Shown piece after piece: positions 22,800-34,640 of a stretch of DNA of 64,000 bases; the stretch's first letter is position 1; every line of letters begins with the position of its first letter. Source of the DNA: Brachypodium distachyon (taxonomy: Eukaryota > Streptophyta > Magnoliopsida > Poales > Poaceae). The stretch is taken from contig NC_016131.3 in assembly GCF_000005505.3 (NCBI RefSeq), positions 47,167,355-47,231,354 on the forward strand. Direction: 5' to 3'. The translations under genes were made by a program, and so were the position numbers. The notes under the pieces are model-generated. The model had not been told where the DNA came from. It saw only the letters and a list, made by a program, of their open reading frames with translations, and ran no database searches.

Positions 22800-23470
22800 A
22801 ATATTACATATTATATATTTACAATCAGGGCAAGCCCCTTTTATTCTAGAAACGGTCTATCAACTCTGAAAAAGAAGGGGAAAGGGATTGAGGCACCCTA
22901 AACCCAAGCAAATCTAACTCTACTTTAAATTTCTGAAGCCAGCCTTGAAAGGTGGCCCTCTTTCCTTAAAAAATAAGCCTATTTCTTGTCTTCCAAATAT
23001 TCCAGGCGGCAATGGAGAAGGTGTCAAAGAAGAGAGGGGTTGTTGAATTGTACTTTAACTCCTGTAAGGCTCTCAAGACAGGAAGTGTCAGCTGGCCAAA
23101 ATAATGTTGAGGCGTTGCCAGCATCTTCTGCTAAAAGGACACTCCAAGAAAAGATTGGTCAAAATTTCTTCAACTCTTGTGAGAGTTTCTTTTGAGCCCC
23201 AACATTTTCTCAAAGACAAACAATAAAAATTTGCTTTTCTATTTTTCGAGATTGTGTCCATAATCAGACAATCATGATAGCGTCGTCAACATAATGTAGG
23301 GGTGGAGATCCCTCGTCCATGAGGTGAGGAATTAAACCATCCACCTTAGCCATCTTCTTTTGCACTTTACCAATTAACTTTGTGATGTGACTTTTCAATA
23401 TTAACTGATATGGCGGAGCAAATGATAAGCTAACTTTGTGGTGTTCATGTATTTCAAGGCCCAACTTTGA
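22800..23470 (-). pseudogene. LINE retrotransposon remnant (RT YVDD and zf-RVT pieces)
   Basis: Read on the minus strand, 23464-23264 contains LMDEGSPPLHYVDDAIMIV, the reverse-transcriptase active-site motif. Further downstream, about 23180-23100 reads LTNLFLECPFSRRCWQRL, and about 23000-22950 reads WNIWKTRNRLIF-like, both hallmarks of the plant LINE zf-RVT region. Frames are broken repeatedly. A related tail ('gattttattcattgac') lies near 21805. 22036-22800 between them has no recognisable content. Confidence 0.7.
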
Positions 23471-24159
23471 TGGTTTACTAGACCAGTGCTTTCTCTTTTC
23501 TCACAAATGTTGACGTATTTTGTCTCATTAAGGAAAGACTTTGACCAATAATGATTTCACTAATATGTAATTTAGATGATACGAAATCACAATTATCGAT
23601 AAGAACATTTGAAGACAAATTTATTAATATAAAATTCATGTCTTAAAAGCCACGTATTAATATGCAATTTTTGGTCAAAGTCCTATTTAACATAAACAAA
23701 TACGTCAATTTTATGAAAATCAAAAAATATATTATTTTTCGTGTAAAACGAAATGTGTGTCGATCCCAATGCATAAATTTATATGAGATGTTTTATTAGA
23801 ATTGGGATTCGTCATTCGTGACGTACAGAGACCGAACAGAGTGAGCTGCCCAGATTCCGTAGAGCCAAGTCAAGTCTCACGGCCCAGATTCCACTCGCGG
23901 CCCCTGGCCGGGCGGCTCGGCCAATAATATATCCCGAGCCACTCGCAGCGATTTTCTTCTCTCCGCGCCCCTCTCTCTGTCTACGCATTTCCGTTTTTTC
24001 TTTCCTCCCCTTTCTCTCTCTTCCCACCCCCCAGCCGTCGGCGGAAGGAAAAAGAAAGGCACGGCTAGGGTTTAGCCGCCGCCCCCGCTTAGCCTTGCCT
24101 CCCTCCCCGCAGCCGCCAGGGTTTTACCTCCCTCCGTCCCTTTACCGAGGCGCCGGGCG

Positions 24160-27100
24160 ATGGCGGCGATGGACGCGGAGACGCTCGACGACGTGATCCG
24201 GCGGCTCCTGGAGGCGCGCGGCGGCCGCACGGCGCGCCCCGCGCAGCTCTCCGACGCGGAGATCCGCCGGCTCTGCGCCGCCGCCAGGGAGGTCTTCCTC
24301 GGCCAGCCCAACCTCCTCGAGCTCGAGGCCCCCATCAAAGTCTGCGGTAAGGAAGCCCCCCTGCCTCCCCAACCCTGCTCACTATTCTTCTTCGCAAGAA
24401 AAGAAAAAAGAAACATGGTTACCTACTATGCGCGCCTCTCTTCTGTCCGTTGATAGCTCTGCTCTCCGTAGGCCCCGTCGTGCCGTGTTCGGTGCTGCTG
24501 CTTGTGACGAATAGCGCGCTTGGATGCCTTTGGCCCGCTTTATGCTAAGTTTAGGCATTCCCCGTTGTTTGAAGCTGCTGCTGCCGTGATGCCTTTTGGG
24601 TCCGTAAAGTTCGGTTTTTTGGTTCTGGAGTACCCAGGAAGATATTATAATTCCCACTCTCTCCAGAGGACAAAAGTTCTAGTGGGTTAATAGCTGTAGT
24701 ACAGAGTCTTGGTTTGGTCGGGATTGCACAAATGGTCTCTTTTGTGAGGTTAAGCTAAACTGTTAATATGATTCATCTTCCTCTTATATTTTGCGCATTG
24801 GCTCGGCGACAGAATTCTTCAGTTTTGAGGAAAACGTTGTGCATCTTCTGGAGTTTGGCCAGAAATGTCAAACTTTAAATCGCTTTCTTCTCTTGATTCT
24901 TAGATTTTAAAATATTGTGTTTAAAACTCTCCCTTGTTGAAAAATTATTCTGGCTGTACAACGTGTATATCTTCACTTGTATGTCTACGAAACATTGTGT
25001 AGTATTTGCAGTGTGGCATGCCAAAAGCAATACACCTATATCAGCTCCTCATAAGTTGACCAGTTCTGAGTCTTAAGAGATTGCTGTTAAGGAGGGTTCT
25101 TTTATTTTACAATTGGGGAGTGTCAAGTCCTGTTACCCTGCAGAAAGGATAGAGTGAAAACTCTGTTAACGCACCTACAGTTGGTTATAGTGAACAAAGC
25201 ATTTATTTGCCTAGACCTGAATGTTTTGAAATCTAAGTTTCACACCTTCATCACACACCTTCATCACAGAGTTGGTGCAATATCTGCCAACCACATACAC
25301 ATGTAGCTAGCTATCCAGATCATGAAACTGTTGCTGCAGTGGGGGGAGTACTGGACTTAACAGATCCCAAGCTGGATCAGATAGTCTGTTTGCACCAATT
25401 TGCAAAACCTAGATTGTGTTCATCTATTTTGGAATTTAGAGATGAGATGCACTGTTCAATTAACATCAGTGCTAAGTGGGTATCATTTATTTTAACATTA
25501 GCTTCCTCTAATATATGAGGTATTGGCATTTTTCATCTAAAGGTATATAGCTTTATAATGCAAACAGTATCATGAGAAGGTTAATTTTCCACATTGTGTA
25601 ACCCTGTTAATGTTAAGTCCTCTTATTGATGTTATATTATCAGACATATACTGTACTATTACACTTCTCTTATCGTGAATAGATTCATGATTCCACCTCA
25701 AGATCAATATTGTTAACACTTTGCTGGATATGCTGTCTAAATTCGTCATCATAATCAATTTGTAATGTGTAATGATTTTAAAGTGCCTTCAGCCTTCAAC
25801 TGCCTCTTTACTCACTGGCAGGGGACATCCATGGACAATATACTGATCTTCTTCGATTATTTGAGTATGGTGGCTTCCCACCGGAGGCAAATTATCTGTT
25901 TCTGGGAGACTATGTTGATCGTGGCAAACAGAGTATTGAAACAATATGCCTTCTACTTGCTTACAAGATAAAGTACCCGGAGAACTTCTTTCTCCTTAGG
26001 GGAAACCATGAATGTGCGTCGATCAATCGAATTTATGGATTCTTTGATGAATGCAAGAGGAGGTTTAACGTTCGTCTCTGGAAGGTTTTTACTGATTGTT
26101 TTAACTGTCTCCCTGTGGCTGCTCTTATTGATGATAAGATCCTGTGCATGCATGGGGGTTTATCACCTGAGTTAAAGAATATGGACCAGATACGCAACAT
26201 TGCCCGTCCTGTGGATGTTCCGGACCATGGTCTCCTCTGTGATCTGCTGTGGTCAGACCCAGACAAGGAAATTGATGGCTGGGGTGAGAATGACAGGGGT
26301 GTGTCTTACACATTCGGAGCTGATAAGGTTGCGGAGTTCCTTGAGAAACATGATCTCGATTTGGTCTGCAGAGCCCACCAGGTATGCCTTCGTACTAATC
26401 TCGAAGTACATTTTTTGCCAAGTAATGAACATTTGTTTCACCAGTGAACTTGTTCACCATTTGATATTGAGTGCATATTTTCATCTGACACCTCAAGCAA
26501 TGATGTTTCTAGAACAAATGGATATTGTATCAAGAATTGTTTGACTAATTAAATGGCTAACAAGGAAAAACCTTTTTGTGAAATCTTTTTATTTAATTTG
26601 TTATCTATTTAATTAAGATTTGGTGACCTTTCTTAAATGTGTCATAACTTTTTTCTATATTTCATATATTATATTCTGAAAAGAGGTGAACTGGTATAAT
26701 TTGTGCATTGATATGATTGCATTATACAGTTTTGTTTGTCGCAAAATTTCTAGCCTGTTGTTAAGGAAAGAGAAAATTACACAAAACCACCACATTTGAG
26801 GTAACCTTCTAGGAAAACCACATTTTAAAAATAATAATTCAAATCACCACCGATTTTGGGGATACATGTCACTCCGAACACTGATCTTTTAGTTGAGCAC
26901 GAATTGACGGCAAATCTGACCATGGGACCCACTTGTCGGAGCCAACGTGGCGCCACATCAGCACCCAGTTGAACACTCCCCTGCCTCTGCCGTGTCGCCG
27001 CCGAGCCGCAGCTCATCATGGCCGGCCTGAACGCTGCCCACCTCCTCACGCTCTACACCTCCTGCAATGGACTCCGCCCCGGAGCAGCCCACCTCTCCAC

Positions 27101-28875
27101 CGGCCCCGCCATGGCCGTGGACGAGCTGCTTGAGGCGGTGTGCTTGGCCGACGCCGGGGCTCTCTCCCTGCTCTGCGCCGGCACGCTGCCGCGCTCCTCC
27201 GTGACTCGTTGCTGCTCCGCCTCCTCCCGCCCGCCTCAGTCCGCCCGCGGCCGTTGCCACCGTCGTCGGGCTCGACAGCAGCAGCAGAAAATGACAGCAT
27301 CGACGCCGGCGCGGAGAAAGAAAAGCGCGAGCGGCGCTCGGGCGCGAGGCGTGGTCCAGGCGGAGGCGCAGGGGCTCCGCGGGGCGACGGTGAGGCATGG
27401 GGAAGTGGTCCTAGCGGGCTGCCGACGGGAAGCTAGCGCGGCGGCGGAGGACGCCAGGACTGCGGGAGACAGGGGCGAGGACAGCAGGAGACGGCCCGGC
27501 GGCGCCTCTGGCCGGAGGTAGGGAAGACTGAGCGAGCAGCCGGCTCTCGAGTGGCCCTTGCGGATGCATGAGGGGGCAAGGCGAGCGCTCCAGGAAGTTG
27601 AGGTCGAGCGCCCCTGCCGCTGCCACATGATCCTGCTCCGCGTCTTGCTGTCGTGGGAGCACGCGTGCCCGCGCAGCGCCTGCCCTGATGCAAACTCCCT
27701 GAGGCACGCCGTGCATTCGAGCTCCTCCTCCTGCCCTGTTGCAGCGATCCCCATTGCCGCGGTGCCGCCGTCGCCGCCGCTGCAGACAGGTCTCACCTCG
27801 CTCGCTAGCTAGCTCCTGTTATAGGTTGGATCGATTTGGATGGATTGGATGGGCATCTCGTAGTTTAATGCGCATGTGAGGGAGGTTGGTTCCTGCATCG
27901 ATCAATCAATGAGGGTCCAAGGTAGATGGAGATGGATGCCACTAATGGTGGTGAGGCGGTGTACGGCGAGATCTTCGGCTCTGTGGCGGCCGCCTTGGGG
28001 AGCTGCAGCTGGTCTTCGTCCGATTGTTGACTTGTCCAGCATGGCGCCACGGTGGCACCGACATGTGGGCCCTTTCATCAGATTTCGTATCAAAACGCCC
28101 TTAACTGGTTAATTAGTGCGCGGGGTCCCTCTGTGCTTAAAATCGGTGATGATTTGAAAAAAATTAAAAAAATTTGGTTTTCCTAGAAATTCACCTCAAA
28201 TGTGGTGGTTTTGCGTAATTTTCTCTTAAGGAAAAGGTAACATGCATGTCTTTAGGGTGAGTTGTCATTTGATATTGGACACAGCAGGCATTTATTTTTA
28301 TTGTGCCAGCGCCCCTCCCTATTTGCACCCTTTAGTGTGTGGGGGCCATGGTTCAAAAACTCTGTTAATACTTTTCATAAAGTGAAGTTCAATCAGGTCA
28401 CCGGTTAATGCAGTCTACTGCATGCATTCTGAAATTTAACTCACAAATGCTGATGCGTTTCACCCTATCTAGAGTAAGAATACCGATTATCTTGGTGTAC
28501 CGCAATGTGTTTTAGGGATACAAGTCAATATGAAACATGTAGGGCACCTTTCCTCAGTGGATTTGTGCTGTTGCAGAATTCTTATCCTTGCGTGGTTATC
28601 TCTATTTATAATTCAATTTCTTACACTCAATCTTATATTCACAGGTGGTGGAGGATGGGTATGAATTCTTTGCTAAGCGCCAGCTTGTAACCATATTCTC
28701 GGCACCCAACTACTGTGGCGAGTTTGACAATGCTGGTGCTATGATGAGCATAGACGATTCCTTAACATGCTCATTCCAAATTCTTAAGCCTTCTGATAAG
28801 AAAGGAAAAGCTGGAGCTGGCAACATGTCAAAACCTGGAACGCCTCCTAGGAAGATAAAGATTAATATTATTTAG
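24160..28875 (+). CDS. Serine/threonine protein phosphatase PP1 catalytic subunit
   Basis: Exons 24160-24346, 25822-26381 and 28645-28875 give 325 residues, the normal size for plant TOPP proteins. The three metallophosphatase signatures are intact: GDIHGQ (63-68), GDYVDRG (91-97) and RGNHE (122-126). The C-terminal exon has [16 protein letters not shown]. The enzyme dephosphorylates Ser/Thr substrates in cytosol and nucleus with regulatory partners that use RVxF docking. The first Met precedes [14 protein letters not shown] with a GC-rich leader. A TATA-like 'aatatat' lies near 23926. The second intron (26382-28644) is unusually long because a MULE sits in it; both splice borders are consensus, so the gene should still be expressed normally. 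Confidence 0.95.
26770..28225. mobile_element. Pack-MULE-like element in PP1 intron 2 (family A, copy 1)
   Basis: A 1456-bp element with terminal inverted repeats of roughly 150-200 bp. It starts gagaaaattacacaaaacc and ends with the inverted copy (ggttttgcgtaattttctc). It is flanked by a perfect 9-bp direct duplication, TTAAGGAAA, at 26761-26769 and 28226-28234, diagnostic of Mutator transposition. The interior is GC-rich, lacks a transposase and includes a C2H2 zinc-finger gene fragment on the minus strand. This fits the Pack-MULE pattern. A second family member is at 48143-49439. Confidence 0.9.
27653..27754 (-). pseudogene. Captured C2H2 (Q-type) zinc-finger gene fragment inside the MULE
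   Basis: The minus-strand frame from MGIAATGQ reads [11 protein letters not shown] and then [13 protein letters not shown]. The spacing is C-x2-C-x12-H-x3-H (27715 to 27653), a perfect plant C2H2 finger with QALRGH in place of the usual QALGGH core. Beyond the finger the frame runs on to 27236 but turns to low-complexity Arg/Pro/Ser sequence, so only a small part of a donor gene seems to be carried. Confidence 0.65.
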
Positions 28876-30344
28876 TCAGATTCTGTCCGATATGAACTGA
28901 GTGATTGTGATGGAGCACCCCCAAACTTGTTATGGTGAGATTTTAAGGTGCACTGAACATCATGTCGAAATGGCAAACTGCGTGCCTTTGTCTTTCACGG
29001 TCTGATGCAGATCTGTCCTGCCATTCTGAAAACTTCGTACTTCGGATCAGAAAACCATAACTGGTTAGCTCTTTTTATGTGGATTTTTTATTCGCTCTTA
29101 CTCCTGCACAAGTCAAAATGTTCGTGCAAAGTGAGGTATCGGGAACATGATCATGCGGTGGAGATCGCTGGTCTTAAATGTAGATTTATGTTTTGTATGC
29201 TGTTTTATCTGTAAAGCTTGCCTTTGAAGATTATACTGACCAGCTTTAGTGGATGGCTTTCACTGATGCTGATGGTAGAGAATGACTGGTATTTATGCCC
29301 AAATTGCTGGCAGTTTTTTCCTTGTGGTAGGACAACGCTTTTGTGTTGCTGTTTTAAACAGTTTTAGGTTTGCCACATTATGTGATGTTTTTTATGGTTC
29401 ACTGGGTATTGAAGTGAAACATGCCATTGATTATCCCTTGAGGCATGAACTCACGGTATCATTTCATTTGCACTGAATGGAGGCTACCTCACTGGTGGTC
29501 ACATAAATTTGTCACCTTCCACTCTCCAGCTGTTCCTACTGATTGTAGCTAGATATGAATTGAGTGGCACTGCTAGGAATTTTGTCCAACTAATTTTTTA
29601 CATGTTTTAGTATATTTCCATGTCACATTAGATAATAAGTCAAACATATCTCAATTTAGTAACCGGACCTTGTGCCTAAATCACTGTCTTCACAGTCCCT
29701 ACCTCATGTGAGATGGCAATAATAGAAAAACTTCTAATCCTTTTTTTTGGAAAACCATTTGGCAACTTTATTGATTATCAAACATGGTTAAATTGTTGAT
29801 CAGGGGGTTCATCGTCCTAAACACAGGGTAGATTCAAAATTGTTGTAAAGACATGTAGATTCGGTCCTGCTCCCCGCTGCTGTTCCTCGTCGGATGATTG
29901 GGATGTCTGTTGTCTCATTGTGTGTACTCCTTCCTCTTCGCGGCAACATTGTTGTAAAGTAAAACCAACACGATAGCAGCGTTTGAAGATATTGTCTTTT
30001 GTCAAACCAAACAGAACGAGCAATTCTGCCCTAAGAGTTTAAGACAAGAATTTCAACAGAGACCCATGAACATAATAAGAGAGAAAAGGGGACAAAGTCA
30101 ACCATAAATCGTCCTACCTACAACTTAAACACACACAAAAAAGGGCATGTAAAGTACAAATTTGCCACGTTTATTTTCCTTTTGTCTTCCACACCTTCAT
30201 TTTTGTATGTCTCTTGATTTGATCTTAGTCACATGGCAGTTGGGAGGTGTCTTTTTGTAAATTTTTTGTTTTTGTTTTTGCATTTGCAAGGGTACATTGC
30301 AAATGTGGTTTGGTTAACATTGCACGAGAGATTTTATAGTTTGC
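28876..30344. other. PP1 3' region and intergenic DNA, with a short retroelement tail at 29737-29830
   Basis: 28876 to about 29300 is likely the PP1 3' UTR and flank. At 29737 a T-run followed by 'actttattgattatcaaac' is typical of a LINE 3' tail in reverse; only about 90 bp is recognisable. The rest is AT-rich and unassigned. Confidence 0.4.
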
Positions 30345-30460
30345 TGCTCCCTACGATACATATTAATTGTCGAAATATTCCATGTATCTAGACGCTTTTT
30401 AGACATAGATACATACATATTAGGACAAATTTGAGACAATTAATATGGATCGGAAGGAGT
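30345..30460. mobile_element. Stowaway-type MITE
   Basis: The left arm 'ctccctacgatacatatt' and 'aattgtc' matches inverted 'gacaattaatatggatc' and 'ggaaggag-TA' at the right. Length about 116 bp. It shares the internal 'agacgctttttag' box with the element at 58855. Confidence 0.75.
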
Positions 30461-31188
30461 AAGAAAATAAAGAAACAAAATATCACGAAATGGAAAATGC
30501 AATACCTAGTTTAACATTTGCAAATGTAAGCAATTACAAAGTTTTTATAGCTGCAAATGTGATCAGTACTGAAAAAAAACATTTGACAATCACAATAATC
30601 TATTCTGGCAGTAGATGAAAATCACAAAGAAAGAGAAAAAGATGAGAGCTAGGACTAAAGGACAAAAAAAAGAGAGGAACCACATGAACATCCATTGTTG
30701 ACCAGAGCAACTCTGTCATATAGAAGCATAGGTTGGAAAAACCCAGGACATCAGCTCGCAAATCTATACCAATATAAAAAGTACGAACCGTTCCTTTCAT
30801 CACGTGTTTTCGTCGTCTGTCAAGCTTTTCTCGTCAAACCCCCGCGTGCTGGCTTGGTCGCTCCCTTTCACCTTTGTCGAACCGTTTATCCTCGTCCGAG
30901 TCGTCCCTTGACCGACCACCTGCCGATCATGAGCCAAATCGCCGCCGCCGCCGGTCCAATCCACCCTATCCTAATTCAGACAAACGCAGCCCGTTGCTCG
31001 TGCTTGCGTACACGGGCCAGCGCCACCGCGACGCTGCGGACAGAGATCCCCTCGAGGATGGAGCATCTTGCGGCGGAGGAGGAGGGGGAGAAGCCCGCGG
31101 CCGTTATGGATGCTGCTGCTGCTTTTGCTACGGGCGACAAGGGGCAAAGGCGCCGCCCGCGTGGACACGCCGCTCGCCTCCTCGAGCA
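30461..31188. other. Intergenic, no feature assigned
   Basis: AT-rich to about 30830, then GC-rich leader-like sequence before the IWS1-like fragment. Frames here are short and overlapping. Confidence 0.4.
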
Positions 31189-31912
31189 TGGCTTTGGACG
31201 ACGAAGAAGCCCTAGGGGCCCGCTCCCCCGACGCGGAGGACGACGCGCTCAACCTCCTCCTCGACGAGCACGACCAGGAGCCGCGTAAAGTACCTACTCG
31301 CTCTGCCCTAGCCCTACACGCCGCTGCCTGCAATTCCTCCTCATGCGCGCGGGACCTCTCGCCGGAGCCACAAGCGTAGCCCTACGACGACCTCGGCGAC
31401 GCAGACGGCGGCGGCTAGAACCGCGACCGCTCGCCGTCCCCCGTGCACGGCGATGACGGGGCCGGTTCCTCTTCCAGGCCTCGGAAGCGCCTTCTGAAGA
31501 AGGGCGGCGGAGGTGGCGGCGGTGGCGTTCCCGGCGACGAGCTAGAGGATTGGGGTGAGGAGGCGGCGGGGCTAGCGGATGTGGGCCGGGAGGACCATGC
31601 CGCCAACGAGGCCAGGAAGAGGAAGGGGTCCTCAAGCCTCAAGAACCTCCCGAGGGGTGGCGGCAAGGAGAAGAATGAGAAGAAGAGGAGGAAGCAGGAT
31701 AGGGTGGTGGAGTGGGAGAGTAGATCGTCCTGGTCTGGTGGGAAAGGCGGTGGGGGTGAGGAGCAGGATGATGGGGAGAGGGAGATCCAGGAGCCGGCTC
31801 AGAGGATAACCAAGAAAGTGTTACAACTGCAGATGGTGATAATTTCATTGATGACACCGGAGTTGACCTAGCTGACCATTATGACAATGATAATGGCGCA
31901 CGCACACGGGCA
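31189..31912 (+). pseudogene. IWS1 (SPT6-interacting elongation factor)-like N-terminal fragment, frameshifted
   Basis: Pieces in different frames match the acidic N-terminal half of plant IWS1, as I recall the family. They are LDDEEALGARSPDAEDDALN near 31190-31250, then PRKRLLKKGGG and VPGDELEDWGEEAAG (about 31478-31575), a Lys-rich EKNEKKRRKQ run, and finally SVTTADGDNFIDDTGVDLAD near 31820-31870 in a shifted frame. That last motif is highly typical of IWS1. A frame change occurs around 31800 and a stop at about 31910. The conserved TFIIS N-terminal domain that binds SPT6/Pol II is absent, so this is a dead partial copy. Confidence 0.6.
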
Positions 31913-32763
31913 GATTAGCAATCCATGGAGAAGTCAGCAATAAAGGTGCCCTTTACAGGGACAGGTATCAAGTGCTCTTCAGAGGCTCACTCGTGGTAAA
32001 TATTTCTCCAAGCCAGCCTTTGAGACCGTGATACCTAAAGAACCTTCGGTGCAGTCTCTTTTGTTCCTTGATATATTTTATTTTTGTTATATGGAATTAC
32101 TCATAAAATTTTGCCCCCTTCATGTACATAACTTGTATAGAGTTAATTGGGCGCATTGTACATAACTTTTATAGAGTTAATTGGGTGCACAGGACATAGA
32201 TGGATTATGGGGGTCATATCGCAGTTGAAGGAACGTCAGTTCTACTTGGAGAATCTTAGCAGTTCCAATTGACTTATCAAATGCAATATCTTGAAAATCA
32301 TTGTCATATTGCCTTAATTTAATTTGGTTCTCTTTTACTTTATTAGAGTTGTAATTGTAACATCAGTGACTTGTCAGTAGCGAAAAAATTATCTTTCAGA
32401 AAATGTGAAATGGACTGCAGCGGGCCGTGGCAGTGCACAGGCATTTCGGCTAGTTTAAGAAAAGAAATAATGTTAACTCGCCCAAACAAACAAACCACAT
32501 AATTAACAATAGTACTCCCTCTGATCCATAATAAGTGTCGATGATTTAGTAGAGAGTTATAAGAAATCTTTTGACAAACTTCGATCGAAAAAACAAACAA
32601 CGAAAACCCAAATCCGTGTTCAGCCCTAGCAACGATCGAGAAAGAAAAGATAAAATCAGATGCAACTAGTATCTTTAGCTGCCGTTCACAGTCAACCTTA
32701 TCTTTTCTGAATCTTAGTGTTTGGATGAAATATGAATTTAAACGTCGTGAGGTCGTTTATATA
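31913..32763. other. Intergenic with half a Stowaway MITE (32513-32580)
   Basis: At 32513, TA-ctccctctgatccat and 'aataagtgtcg' give a left Stowaway arm without a matching right arm. 'tttatagagttaattgggtgcac'-like units repeat near 32135 and 32170. Nothing else is recognised. Confidence 0.45.
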
Positions 32764-34640
32764 TCCCAAATAATAAAAGGAGGAACGCTTCCTTCGTCGT
32801 CGTCTGCCCGCAAGTTTTGCGATTTGCCCCTTCACGTTTTTGTTAATTTAACCCGCGGTCCATATTAAAGGCGGAACTGGGTTTGTTTTGCAAGGTATGG
32901 GCTAAACTGCAATTTTGCGTCTCCCGTATCTCTCCCGACTCATCCCCGGCCGACCTGCATCTCGCCCGCTGTGCCGCCGTGCCCTCGCCGTAGCAGCCAG
33001 CGGCAGATTAACCCGGAGGAGCAGTGTTTCCGTCGTTGGTCCCACGCGGGGTCCTGGTTTAGTGCCTCCGCAATTCCGCATCAACTTCTCCTCGCGCGCG
33101 CCTACTCTGCCGCCATCCTCCTTCTCCTCCCTCTGCGCGTGCGTCCCCCCTTCTCTATCTCGTCCCCCGCACCGCGCACGACAGGAGAAAAAAAATGCGG
33201 CCGCTGCCCTCAAGCGCCCGATGCAGGCCAGCCCGCCGCTGCCCCGCCCCTCCACCGGCGCGCCGCTGGTACTGCCGCCTCGCCCCTGACACGTGCGAGA
33301 GCTGCTGCGGCCGACCTCAAATCTGTCGCCCTCAACCCAATCCCGATTTTTCCATCGTTCCGAAGCCCAACTCGCAGGCTCGCATCACACGACCTCCCTC
33401 CCTTGGCCTAGCAAACTGCCCTTCTCATCCCCTCCTGGACCTGGGCGAGGCAGCGCGCGCAGGGGGCGCGGGCGGCGGCATGTGCCGGGCTCAGGTGGCG
33501 CAGGGGCAAGCGGCATGCAGCGGCCCGGTACGGGCGCTGGCAGGAAGCGGCAGCGCGTGGTGGGCTCGGGCTGCGCGCAAATGGCCCTGACGTCGGAGTT
33601 CGCTGGGCGCAGGCAGCGGAGGGCGACAGGCATGGCCGGCAATGCGCAAGAAGTGGAGGTGCACGACCTCCTCGCCGCGACAGGACGCTGCGGCGGGCCT
33701 CCCCTTGCCGGTAACACCTGGCTCTCTGGGTCCCCGCTCCCAATGCACATGCAACGCCGCTGTCGCGCCGCTCTCTGCCTCAGCACTCTGCACTGCAGGC
33801 TACCAACTTGATACTATCATGCTCGTCAGGTGTTCGATGATGTGCCGCAGCGAGGACAACATTAACATGGTCATCCCAGCCATGGAGAGCGTCGTTGGTC
33901 CGCATCATCACGTCAGCGGTTATTGGTATAAGCAGCACCTGTCACTCATATATGTGTTTAGTTCTGAATCTGAAATAACACCAAAAGATTGTACACTAAA
34001 GTATAGAGTGCTGGTGCATGTTATACAGCAAAACATGCACTAAAGTATAGTGTCGGTAAAGATTGTACATTGAAGTATATGCGTTGTCCATCAAAAAATT
34101 ATACTCCATTGGATTCATAATAAGTGTCTTAGATTTTGTGCGAACTTAATACAAAGTTGTACTAAACCTGAGACACTTATTATGGATCGGAGGGAGTATT
34201 TGACTGAGAATGGAACTACACGGATTGTATATGGTATGTCCCCGGGAGAGGCGGGACTGCGTGGCAGCACCAGGGCAGAGGCCGTCGCGACTGGGAAATT
34301 TATTCGTTAAGTGGATGGTGCAAAATGCAAAGTCTTCAATTGAATCAACCTGATGAAAAGATCCGCTCAAAATTACAAGCAGAATGAATAAGTAGATTCA
34401 GTTTTCACCGGGTCAAACAATAGAATAGAACACTGTTTGTGCGGACAACAGAAATGCCATTCTTGATTGTATATTTACTAAGTAAATGGCACTTTAATTA
34501 ATACCATTGTTCGGTTCATTTGATTGAATCTCAAATTATATTGTTGTCTTTTCTACAAATGTCAATTTTCATATGCATTACATTTACATGTGAAAGTGAA
34601 AGAAATTAAGAGACCGTGACAACGCACGGGCACTGTACTA
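32764..34640 (+). mobile_element. Non-autonomous Helitron 1
   Basis: The 5' end is TCccaaataataaaagg followed by 'ttccttcgtcgtcgtc'. The 3' end has a short GC hairpin (ccgtg-acaac-gcacgg, 34614-34629) about 11 bases before the terminus '...gtacta'. No inverted repeats or target duplication are present, as expected for Helitrons. The interior (33190-33830) is GC-rich with overlapping frames, possibly captured exon sequence that I could not identify, and it contains a nested Stowaway MITE. Ends match Helitron 2 in sequence and order. The canonical CTAG terminus is cut short at CTA where Helitron 2 begins. Confidence 0.7.
34102..34198. mobile_element. Stowaway-type MITE nested in Helitron 1
   Basis: TA-ctccattggattcataata at the left and 'tattatggatcggagggag-TA' at the right are inverted copies, about 97 bp in all. 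Confidence 0.8.
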
